This document shows, piece by piece, positions 1 through 5,084 of a stretch of DNA of 7,052 nt (position 1 is its first letter; every line of letters starts with the position of its first letter). Origin of the DNA: Candidatus Staskawiczbacteria bacterium (GTDB lineage: Bacteria > Patescibacteriota > Minisyncoccia > Minisyncoccales > Staskawiczbacteraceae). Position numbers and translations under genes: made by a program. Below the pieces are notes generated by a model. It searched no databases. It worked only from the letters and a program-made list of their open reading frames with translations, and was not told the DNA's origin. The stretch covers positions 1-7,052 of the forward strand of contig CAINMG010000120.1 of NCBI GenBank assembly GCA_903850725.1. Direction: 5' to 3'.

Positions 1-36
1 AAATTACTAAAATTTGAAATATGTCCATAATTTTTT

Positions 37-64
37 ACTTACCAGTTCGCACGAATTGGTAAGT
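37..64. repeat. Imperfect palindrome able to form a hairpin
   Basis: The arms acttaccagttc and gaattggtaagt flank a gcac loop and pair over 12 positions with one G-T wobble. It lies about 160 nt past the stop of the last minus-strand gene. No T-run follows on either strand long enough to make it a standard terminator. Its role is unknown. Confidence 0.6.
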
Positions 65-106
65 GCAATTAATTTTATTTTCTCTTTTATTGTTTAATCA
101 TTATAT

Positions 107-160
107 AATCTATCATTCTATAGATTGATAGATTGTCTATTCCAATTTTTCTTGGAACAG
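107..160. repeat. Double-hairpin intergenic repeat, copy 1 (divergent)
   Basis: Two adjacent hairpins. The first (107-134) pairs aatctatca with tgatagatt. The second (137-160) pairs ctattccaa with ttggaacag around a tttttc loop. The second hairpin matches those at 1865-1888 and 2480-2503. The first occupies the same relative place as the palindromes at 1842 and 2457 but has a different sequence. It is downstream of the GNAT gene that ends at 225. The poly-T is inside the loop rather than after the stem, so this is not a canonical terminator. Confidence 0.7.
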
Positions 161-183
161 CTGCTTAAAATTTCTAATCACAT

Positions 184-220
184 CTACGCGACTACGCGTA
201 GGTGTATGTCGCACAATAAA
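184..220. repeat. 37-nt repeat, copy 1, after a stop codon
   Basis: Positions 184-220 match 2581-2617 at 35 of 37 positions, and the last 29 nt are identical. The sequence starts with two ctacgcg units. With three preceding bases, 181-204 folds into a 10-bp stem (one G-T wobble) with an acta loop. On the minus strand the repeat begins 4 nt after the stop codon of the GNAT gene. It may act at mRNA 3' ends or be a dispersed REP-like element; the sequence does not decide between these. Confidence 0.75.
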
Positions 221-224
221 GTTT

Positions 225-677
225 CTACTCCATTTTCCTTATTAATTCTATCCTTGGCTGACCATCACCATAAAAATTTTCAATTTGCCTACCGCTAACA
301 AATCCAAGTGATGTATAAATTCTTATTGCTAGAGTGTTTTCTGGGTGCGTTACAATACTTATTACTTTTTCATTTCTTAATTCTTCCATGATTTGGCTCA
401 TGACTTCCCTACCAATTCCTTGTCCTTGAAATTCTGGATTAATTGCTAAGCCACTTATATATATTGAGCCATCTGGCTTTCTTTCATAAGAAGCATCGCC
501 CACCACCTCGCCATCTTTCAAAATTAAATAAATCACTGCTCCTTTATCAAATTCTTCTAGCCATTCTTCTTTTGTTGTTTCACCAACATAGGTTTTCAAT
601 CCAACTAATTTATTTTCAATATCCAGCAATTTTGGAATATCTTCAATTATGGCTTTTTGTAAAATTATTTTTGCCAT
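225..677 (-). CDS. GNAT-family N-acetyltransferase (RimI-like fold)
   Basis: A 150-residue protein predicted to transfer an acetyl group from acetyl-CoA to an amine; the substrate cannot be told. The acetyl-CoA pyrophosphate-binding loop is at residues 84-89 (QGQGIG), preceded by the usual beta strand (GLAINPEF, 76-83). The second half of the fold is present as HPENTLAIRIYTSLGF (111-126), with Asn114 and Tyr121 in the usual positions. The length is complete for a single GNAT domain. The ATG at 677 lies 4 nt after the protease stop codon, with only A residues between, so it is probably the last gene of a three-gene unit. RimI-like ribosomal protein acetylation or small-molecule detoxification are both possible. 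Confidence 0.9.
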   Translation of the reverse strand: MAKIILQKAIIEDIPKLLDIENKLVGLKTYVGETTKEEWLEEFDKGAVIYLILKDGEVVGDASYERKPDGSIYISGLAINPEFQGQGIGREVMSQIMEELRNEKVISIVTHPENTLAIRIYTSLGFVSGRQIENFYGDGQPRIELIRKME

Positions 678-681
678 TTTT

Positions 682-1368
682 TTATTGTAATAATTTTTTT
701 GCTAAATTTATTGGTTTGGCTCCGGCAATATGCATTGGCTCTCTAATATCTAGATTTGGCTGAACTTGTGATTTTGTGCGAAATGAAATACTCATTACTC
801 CAATTACTTTGCTTGTTTCCACATCAATTACTGGGCATCCAGAATTACCAGGATTTGAAATTGCATCAATTATAAACCAATTTCTTGGGTGTTTTTCATC
901 AACTCCATCTCTTTTAATGTTACTAACTATTCCTTTATTTGTTACCAATGTTATACCAAATCCATCATTAATTAATTGTGATGCATAAGGAAATCCTATA
1001 AAATATACATCTTGTCCAACTTCAATTGTTTCAGAGTCACCTAGCTCTAATTCATTTATAACCGGTGGCTTTTCCACAAATTCAAATACTGCTAAATCAT
1101 TTTTACTATCATATTTTTCTGGTACCAATTTTATTGAAAACCATTGATATTTTTCTAAATCTCTATCTTTTTGTTCTACCATTACATTGGCTTTTAACCC
1201 CAAGGCCTGCTCTTCTGTTAAATTATTTAATAGATGAGCTACAGTAATAATTTTGCCTTGCGCTAAAAACCCACTTCCTAAAATTGTAACTTTATCAGCA
1301 CTTGGATTGAATCCAATAGCCACAATTGAGCCTCTTATATTTTTTATATTTTCTTTTAAATTTGTCAT
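682..1368 (-). CDS. Cytosolic trypsin-like serine protease, no PDZ domain
   Basis: A 228-residue chymotrypsin-fold protease related in motifs to the HtrA/DegP catalytic domain. The triad is visible: His45 in ITVAH, Asp91 in NDLAVFEF and Ser176 in NPGNSGCPV. The oxyanion-loop pattern GNSGxP and the N-terminal GSGF motif are intact, so it is probably active. There is no signal peptide, membrane segment or PDZ domain, unlike most DegP proteins, so it should act in the cytosol. Fifteen A/T-rich nt separate it from the upstream two-TM coiled-coil gene, and 4 nt from the GNAT gene after it. The membrane protein is the obvious candidate partner or substrate, but this is inferred from gene order only. 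Confidence 0.88.
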   Translation of the reverse strand: MTNLKENIKNIRGSIVAIGFNPSADKVTILGSGFLAQGKIITVAHLLNNLTEEQALGLKANVMVEQKDRDLEKYQWFSIKLVPEKYDSKNDLAVFEFVEKPPVINELELGDSETIEVGQDVYFIGFPYASQLINDGFGITLVTNKGIVSNIKRDGVDEKHPRNWFIIDAISNPGNSGCPVIDVETSKVIGVMSISFRTKSQVQPNLDIREPMHIAGAKPINLAKKLLQ

Positions 1369-1383
1369 ATTTTATATTAATTT

Positions 1384-1827
1384 TTAATTATTTTGTTGTT
1401 CTAACCACTGTTCCACAATCTCTTCTCTTTCTTCTTCTGTAAGCTCTCCGGTGTCAGTTTCAACCGTATATTCTTTTGGTAGTGCTAGCATTTCATTTTT
1501 AGGTGAATAATACTTGCCAAGATTTATATTTATATCACTATTTACTTTTGACTCAACTTTTTGTGATACTGAAATTTTTAATTCAGATATATCTTTTTTT
1601 ACTTCTTCTATATCTTTTTTAATTTTAAATATACTACCAAAACTAATTTCAACCTTACCAGAAATAATCGAGGCTAGAAGCAAAGAGCATAAAATGCAAA
1701 CTGGGTAAATTATTATTTCTAAATCATCAAAATTAAAAAATAATAAACAGACTATTATTATAAATATAAACCAGAAAAATACTCTCTCAAGTTCTTCTTT
1801 TTGATTACTATTAATATCTTCTTCCAT
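1384..1827 (-). CDS. Small two-TM protein with coiled coil, family unknown
   Basis: I do not recognise a family. The 147-residue protein has a short acidic N-terminus, two strongly hydrophobic stretches at about residues 16-31 and 38-55 (a likely membrane hairpin), and a charged helical segment at about 66-95 with heptad-like spacing that suggests a coiled coil. A Glu-rich C-terminal tail (about 125-145) follows. Both termini are probably cytosolic, which would put the coiled coil on the same side as the protease encoded next. The start at 1827 is an ATG preceded by an A/T-only stretch with no Shine-Dalgarno motif. It is the first gene of the protease-GNAT unit and sits just past the double-hairpin repeat at 1842-1889. 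Confidence 0.75.
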   Translation of the reverse strand: MEEDINSNQKEELERVFFWFIFIIIVCLLFFNFDDLEIIIYPVCILCSLLLASIISGKVEISFGSIFKIKKDIEEVKKDISELKISVSQKVESKVNSDININLGKYYSPKNEMLALPKEYTVETDTGELTEEEREEIVEQWLEQQNN

Positions 1828-1841
1828 AATTATTATTTTTT

Positions 1842-1889
1842 ATCCTAACATATGTTAGGATGAGCTATTCTAACTTTTTTTAGAATAGC
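1842..1889. repeat. Double-hairpin intergenic repeat, copy 2
   Basis: A perfect 20-bp palindrome (1842-1861, half-site atcctaacat) is followed by ga and then a 10-bp stem, gctattctaa with ttagaatagc, around a pyrimidine loop (1864-1889). The copy at 2457-2504 matches at 41 of 48 positions, with the same 2-nt spacing. Two of the differences (1871 t to c, 1882 a to g) form a compensated T-A to C-G pair in the stem. It separates the GNAT gene ending at 1908 from the gene starting at 1827. The minus-strand edge carries TAGGAT, a possible -10 element, but no -35 sequence is convincing. Confidence 0.8.
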
Positions 1890-1907
1890 ACTTTACAAAC
1901 TATTTTT

Positions 1908-2450
1908 TTATTTCACCTCTTTCATCATTAAATATTCGGCTTCAAGTTTACCTTTGTGTTGAATTGCCCTTGGTATTTTTGCTATATCTTTAAACCCCAT
2001 CTTTTTGTACAATACTCTGGCGGGCTTATTGATTTTATAAACTTCCAACTCAAAAATTTTCAGACCCAACAACTCTTTCTTCGCAAGCTTTAAAACCTCA
2101 GACATTAAATATTTTCCCAAACCAATCCCGCGATATCCTTGTCTCACACTAATACCAAATAGTCCAATGTGATTTTTTGCTAATGGTTTTAATTTTACAT
2201 CAGATAAGCCAACAATCTTGCCGTCATGTTCAGCGATAATACATACTCCACTTTTATTTTTTTGTGACAAAAGAGTTTTTTCGATGAAATCTTTTTCGTT
2301 TTGTAATGTCTGCTTTTTGTTCAACAAAAGCATTGCTTTTTCCTCAATTAAAAGATTTATATATTCCTGGAATAATTTCAATCTTTTTAAATCCGATTTT
2401 GAAATCCTTCTTATGTTTATTTTTTTATCTCCAAAAATCTTGTTTGTCAT
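1908..2450 (-). CDS. GNAT-family N-acetyltransferase, bracketed by repeats
   Basis: A 180-residue GNAT protein. The acetyl-CoA loop is RGIGLG at 107-112, after the strand LFGISVRQGY (97-106). The C-terminal half shows the family pattern LEVYKINKPARVLYKKMGF (135-153), with Asn141 and Tyr148. The first 60 residues are helical and rich in Lys, Leu and Glu, longer than in minimal GNATs. The substrate is unknown. The ATG at 2450 has no Shine-Dalgarno sequence. TAAGAT at 2462-2457 lies 6 nt before the ATG, so a near-leaderless transcript is possible, but there is no good -35. The gene is flanked by direct copies of the 48-nt double-hairpin repeat, 6 nt before its start and 18 nt after its stop, which makes it look like a self-contained inserted module. 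Confidence 0.9.
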   Translation of the reverse strand: MTNKIFGDKKINIRRISKSDLKRLKLFQEYINLLIEEKAMLLLNKKQTLQNEKDFIEKTLLSQKNKSGVCIIAEHDGKIVGLSDVKLKPLAKNHIGLFGISVRQGYRGIGLGKYLMSEVLKLAKKELLGLKIFELEVYKINKPARVLYKKMGFKDIAKIPRAIQHKGKLEAEYLMMKEVK

Positions 2451-2456
2451 ATTTTT

Positions 2457-2504
2457 ATCTTAACCTATGTTAGGATGAGCTATTCCAATTTTTCTTGGAA
2501 TAGT
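2457..2504. repeat. Double-hairpin intergenic repeat, copy 3
   Basis: Imperfect palindrome at 2457-2476, spacer ga, then stem ctattccaa (2480-2488) with ttggaatag (2495-2503) around a tttttc loop. It lies exactly 615 nt from copy 2 in the same orientation. It sits between the RhuM-Fic gene and the downstream GNAT gene. Confidence 0.8.
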
Positions 2505-2524
2505 ATTTTTTTTATCTTTATTTA

Positions 2525-2542
2525 GGTTGCCCTAGGGCAACC
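2525..2542. repeat. Perfect 18-bp palindrome
   Basis: ggttgccctagggcaacc reads the same on both strands. Flanking bases include a weaker aagcc/ggctt pairing across 2543-2574. The gap between the RhuM-Fic stop and the next start (2451-2625) is almost filled by this palindrome and two repeats. There is no T-run after it on the minus strand, so it is either a protein-binding site or a structured mRNA end. Confidence 0.65.
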
Positions 2543-2580
2543 AAGCCGATCCCTACTTGATGGCAGACAGGCTTTATTCC

Positions 2581-2617
2581 CTACGCACCTACGCGTAGGT
2601 GTATGTCGCACAATAAA
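2581..2617. repeat. 37-nt repeat, copy 2, after a stop codon
   Basis: This is the second copy of the element at 184-220 (35 of 37 identical). Here the central part is a perfect 16-bp palindrome (2586-2601, cacctacgcgtaggtg). On the minus strand it begins 8 nt after the stop codon of the RhuM-Fic gene. Both copies point the same way relative to the gene they follow. Confidence 0.75.
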
Positions 2618-2625
2618 ATACAAGC

Positions 2626-3633
2626 TTAATTTGATAATAAATTTGTGATAATTTTTACGAGCTTGTCTTTTTCATTTCTATCTGAAACCGCAATCAAAAG
2701 TGACAGTGCTGTGAGCGCGTTGTCATTTATTTTCTTTTCGTTATTGTCTTTGTAAAGATAATTATTTTTGTCTAGGTAATACACAAACAAGAAAGATGCA
2801 ATTCTTTTATTGCCATCAACAAATGGGTGGTCTTTGATTATAAAGTAAAGTAAATGCGAAGCCTTTTCTTCAATGCTTGGGTAAAGTTCCTTTCTATCAA
2901 AAGTTTGCAAGATATTTCCCAAAATTGCTTTAATTTTATCACTGTTTTCTTGACCAAAAAATTCACCAGCCTCCTTTTTAGTCACCAAATCATTTTTAAT
3001 TTGGCTAATTACTTTTACAGTATTTTCATAATCTAAGATAAATTTTCCTTTACCATTTTTCTGTAAAGCCACTTTTTCTGTATCATATTGTTCTAGTAAC
3101 GATAAAGTTTTCGAATAATCAGCTAATAAACTTAAAATTTCTTGCTCTTGCCCAGCCAAAAGCTCATGCTTTGCCTTTTCTTGCAAAAACAAAATTGATG
3201 ATTGCAATTCCTTAAACTTTTCTTTAGCTTCTAAAATTCGTTTTTCGTTTATTGTAAAACCTTGTACCAAATGGTCCTTTAATGTTTTTGTAGCCCAGAT
3301 TCTAAATTGTGTAGCTTGTTTTGAGTTTACGCGATAGCCAACTGATAAAATCATATCTAGATTATAGATATTCATTTTTCTCATTCTGCCGTCACGTGCA
3401 ACCTGTTCCAAAATGGAACAAGTTGAATTTTGCTCTAATTCCGCTGTTTTATAAATATTATTTATATGTTTTACAATCGCTGGTCTATTTACATCAAAAA
3501 TCTTGGCTATTTGATGAGCATCAAGCCAAATTGTTTCTTTATCTAACGAAACATTAACTTGAATTTTTTTATCAAGTATTTTGTAAATAATAATTTCTCC
3601 TTTTTTTATTTCTTTAATATTTTCTTTTTTCAT
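2626..3633 (-). CDS. RhuM-like protein with C-terminal Fic/Doc domain
   Basis: A 335-residue fusion of a RhuM-type N-terminal domain (about 1-125, including the IYNLDMILSVGYRVNS and ATQFRIWATKTLKDHLVQGF blocks), a charged helical linker (about 130-190) and a Fic/Doc domain. The catalytic motif is HPFVDGNKR at 269-277. Lys276 and the missing second Arg after NKR resemble Doc, a kinase that phosphorylates EF-Tu, more than AMP-transferring Fic enzymes (HPFxxGNGRxxR). Family knowledge places these proteins among toxin-like or phage/virulence-associated genes; the target here is unknown. No Phd-like antitoxin gene lies next to it. The ATG at 3633 is only 2 nt after the grpE stop, so it is probably co-transcribed and translationally coupled with the heat-shock genes. 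Confidence 0.88.
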   Translation of the reverse strand: MKKENIKEIKKGEIIIYKILDKKIQVNVSLDKETIWLDAHQIAKIFDVNRPAIVKHINNIYKTAELEQNSTCSILEQVARDGRMRKMNIYNLDMILSVGYRVNSKQATQFRIWATKTLKDHLVQGFTINEKRILEAKEKFKELQSSILFLQEKAKHELLAGQEQEILSLLADYSKTLSLLEQYDTEKVALQKNGKGKFILDYENTVKVISQIKNDLVTKKEAGEFFGQENSDKIKAILGNILQTFDRKELYPSIEEKASHLLYFIIKDHPFVDGNKRIASFLFVYYLDKNNYLYKDNNEKKINDNALTALSLLIAVSDRNEKDKLVKIITNLLSN

Positions 3634-3635
3634 TT

Positions 3636-4130
3636 TTATTTTGCTATTTTAACCTTAGCAGGACGAAGGACTTTACCATTAATAATATAGCCTTTTTGGA
3701 CTTCTTCTGCGACAAAATCAGGGTTAGCATTATCAGATTCAACTTCCTCTAGAATATCCATTGTTGTTGGATCAAATTGCTTACCTTCAGTTTCAATAGG
3801 CTCAATCCCCTCTTTTTTTAAGAATTCTTCAAACTGTTTTACTATTTGTGCCAAGCCATCATCTTTTAAATGAGCTTGCGCTAAATAAACATTATCTAAT
3901 ATTGGTAGTAATTTTATTACGAATTTTTCTGTGGAATGTTTTATCAAAGACAAAGTTCTTTCTAATTCATCTTTTTTGTAATTTATAAAATCAGCTCTTT
4001 CTCTTTTCCAATTATTTAAATATTCATCAGCTTTATCTTGAGGCTTTGCATCATCTTTTTTACAATCACAATCTTGGCAATTACCACAGCACTCTTTTTT
4101 TTGCTCGTCGTTTAAATTTTGATCTGTCAT
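3636..4130 (-). CDS. grpE: GrpE, DnaK nucleotide exchange factor, Cys-rich N-terminus
   Basis: GrpE is a dimeric co-chaperone that releases ADP from DnaK. The 164-residue product has a long helix (about 32-70), a helical-bundle region (72-108, with LLPILDNV) and a C-terminal beta wing ending GYIINGKVLRPAKVKI (147-162), the family signature. I chose the ATG at 4130, 4 nt after the hrcA stop, rather than an in-frame TTG at 4145 that overlaps hrcA. It has no Shine-Dalgarno sequence (TAA AAAT ATG junction), so translational coupling is likely. The N-terminal tail has five cysteines in ten residues (Cys14, 15, 18, 21, 23), which GrpE normally lacks and which could bind metal. No dnaK or dnaJ is in the window. 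Confidence 0.93.
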   Translation of the reverse strand: MTDQNLNDEQKKECCGNCQDCDCKKDDAKPQDKADEYLNNWKRERADFINYKKDELERTLSLIKHSTEKFVIKLLPILDNVYLAQAHLKDDGLAQIVKQFEEFLKKEGIEPIETEGKQFDPTTMDILEEVESDNANPDFVAEEVQKGYIINGKVLRPAKVKIAK

Positions 4131-4134
4131 ATTT

Positions 4135-4635
4135 TTATATATCAAATTTTTTTAATAATGATTTTATAATTTCTATATTTTTATCATGAGCTGGTTTTGC
4201 TCCTCCCAAAATATTTAAAATATCAAATAATTCATCTTTTTCTGAAAGTTGACTGGAATGTTTTATACTCAAAGTTATTGAAAATTGAGTTAATGAATTT
4301 GTTAATTCTTGCGTTAATCTTATTTCCTGTTCTATTTGCTCTCTAGCTTGTTTTATTTCGTTAAATATAAAATCGGAAAAGTCTTTTTCAGGATCCTGGC
4401 AAAATTTCTCAGTAAAATATTTATAAGCTTTTTGCGTTGGAACCCGACCAGCTGAAGTATGAGGTTGCTCTATATATCCTTCTCTAGATAAAATTTGCAA
4501 ATCATTTCTTACTGTGGCAGCTGACACATCTAAATCTGCAACCTTTTTCAAATCAAAAGAACTTACAGGCTCTGCAGTATCTATATATTCTTTTATTAAA
4601 TAATCCAATAGTTTTTCTTGCCTTTGTGATATCAT
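4135..4635 (-). CDS. hrcA: HrcA heat-shock repressor, short form
   Basis: The N-terminal winged helix-turn-helix (1-75) is clearly HrcA: recognition helix VSAATVRNDLQILS (37-50) and wing HTSAGRVPT (59-67), then KAYKYF. A helical segment follows (about 86-118). The protein stops at 166 residues, about half the usual HrcA length of roughly 340, so most of the GAF-like and dimerisation parts are missing. The reading frame ends cleanly and runs directly into grpE, so this looks like a stable short form rather than a frameshift. The ATG at 4635 is supported by a promoter placed 7 nt upstream. The CIRCE operator over this promoter implies that HrcA represses its own operon. Confidence 0.9.
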   Translation of the reverse strand: MISQRQEKLLDYLIKEYIDTAEPVSSFDLKKVADLDVSAATVRNDLQILSREGYIEQPHTSAGRVPTQKAYKYFTEKFCQDPEKDFSDFIFNEIKQAREQIEQEIRLTQELTNSLTQFSITLSIKHSSQLSEKDELFDILNILGGAKPAHDKNIEIIKSLLKKFDI

Positions 4636-4641
4636 ATTTGT

Positions 4642-4670
4642 ATCATATAAAATTATCAGTCCTGTGTCAA
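4642..4670 (-). promoter_or_regulatory. Sigma-70-type promoter of hrcA-grpE operon
   Basis: On the minus strand, TTGACA (4670-4665) is followed after exactly 17 nt by TATGAT (4647-4642). Transcription should begin about 7 nt later, at the A of the hrcA ATG (4635), predicting a leaderless mRNA. Confidence 0.85.
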
Positions 4671-4679
4671 GAGTGATAA
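4653..4679. promoter_or_regulatory. CIRCE operator (HrcA-binding site)
   Basis: Inverted repeat ttatcagtc, 9-nt spacer, gagtgataa. The known CIRCE consensus is TTAGCACTC-N9-GAGTGCTAA; the halves match at 7 of 9 and 8 of 9 positions, with the exact spacer length. The symmetry extends outward three more base pairs (4650-4682). It covers the -35 element of the hrcA promoter, so bound HrcA would block RNA polymerase. Confidence 0.88.
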
Positions 4680-4687
4680 TTTAAATG

Positions 4688-4714
4688 TAAAAGAAAAGCC
4701 CAAACAAGTTGGGC
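4688..4714 (-). terminator. Rho-independent terminator of the small ORF
   Basis: On the minus strand the stem gcccaa/ttgggc with a 5-nt loop is followed by TTTTCTTTT. It starts about 20 nt after the stop at 4734 and lies just before the CIRCE/hrcA promoter. Its tail shares 12 identical nt with the tRNA terminator (4686-4697 and 5040-5051). Confidence 0.85.
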
Positions 4715-4733
4715 CAAAGATCGAGTTTGACGA

Positions 4734-4973
4734 CTACGGATAGTAACCTGATGCCCAAAAAACCGTGAATGGTATAATTACGCTGACCTTTGATATCAAT
4801 TGTCTTGCTTTTTCCCTCATCAAGTCTGCGTCATACCATGTGAAATTTAAGCTTGAATCACCTGCGAATCGACCAAATTGCCTTAGCATCTCATCTATAT
4901 TATCATCGTCAAATATAAAGATGTAACGATTATCATCTTTTACCAGCGCCAGTACATTTATCGTTTCAGCCAT
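4734..4973 (-). CDS. Small conserved-looking protein of unknown function
   Basis: The 79-residue product has a compact N-terminal part (VLALVKDDNRYIFIFDDD, then MLRQFGRFAGDSSLNFTWYDA) and a hydrophobic C-terminus (KVSVIIPFTVFWASGYYP). The pattern recalls small uncharacterised proteins with a YIF(L)(Y/F)D...GRFA...FTWYDA signature that I associate with Planctomycetes; I cannot name the family and have not searched. The ATG at 4973 is preferred over an in-frame TTG at 5009 because AAAGG precedes it by 7 nt, one of few clear Shine-Dalgarno motifs here. It stands alone between two terminators and looks richer in G+C than its neighbours, which fits acquisition by transfer. The hydrophobic tail is short for a membrane anchor. 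Confidence 0.75.
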   Translation of the reverse strand: MAETINVLALVKDDNRYIFIFDDDNIDEMLRQFGRFAGDSSLNFTWYDADLMREKARQLISKVSVIIPFTVFWASGYYP

Positions 4974-5016
4974 AATACAACCTTTTTTGCAAAAGTTAGG
5001 AAAGAACAACTATTTA

Positions 5017-5045
5017 ACAATATCACTTTTGAAATTTTTTGTAAA
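5017..5045 (-). promoter_or_regulatory. Possible promoter of the small ORF
   Basis: TTTACA (5045-5040), 17 nt, then TATTGT (5022-5017) on the minus strand. The -35 is 5 of 6 and the -10 is 4 of 6 matches to consensus. It would give a leader of about 35-40 nt. The -35 overlaps the T-tail of the tRNA terminator. Confidence 0.4.
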
Positions 5046-5081
5046 AGAAAACTCGGACCACATATTGTGCTAATCCGAGTT
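5042..5081 (-). terminator. Rho-independent terminator of the tRNA gene
   Basis: On the minus strand the 8-bp stem aactcgga/tccgagtt, with a 16-nt loop, is followed by a T-rich tail (TTCTTTT). It begins 3 nt after the predicted tRNA 3' end. Confidence 0.85.
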
Positions 5082-5084
5082 AAG

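Noticed and set aside
107..220. CRISPR array at the left end
   Set aside because: The repeats are different elements, not regularly spaced direct repeats with unique spacers, and no cas gene is present.
443..763. Plus-strand open frames such as 443-763, 776-988, 1065-1247, 2218-2463, 3321-3557 and 5305-5568
   Set aside because: All lie opposite well-supported minus-strand genes, have low-complexity hydrophobic translations typical of antisense frames in AT-rich DNA, and show no family motifs.
1842..1861. Integron attC-type recombination site
   Set aside because: The CTAAC/GTTAG halves recall attC core sites, but they abut without the spaced L boxes and variable stem of attC, and they do not match the full R-site consensus. 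No integrase gene is present.
1864..1889. Rho-independent terminator at hairpin B
   Set aside because: The poly-T (plus strand) is inside the loop, and no T-run follows the stem on the minus strand.
4131..4145. Start of grpE at the TTG at 4145
   Set aside because: It would overlap hrcA and add MIYKN to the front; the ATG at 4130 gives the usual TAA-A-ATG junction seen at other genes here.
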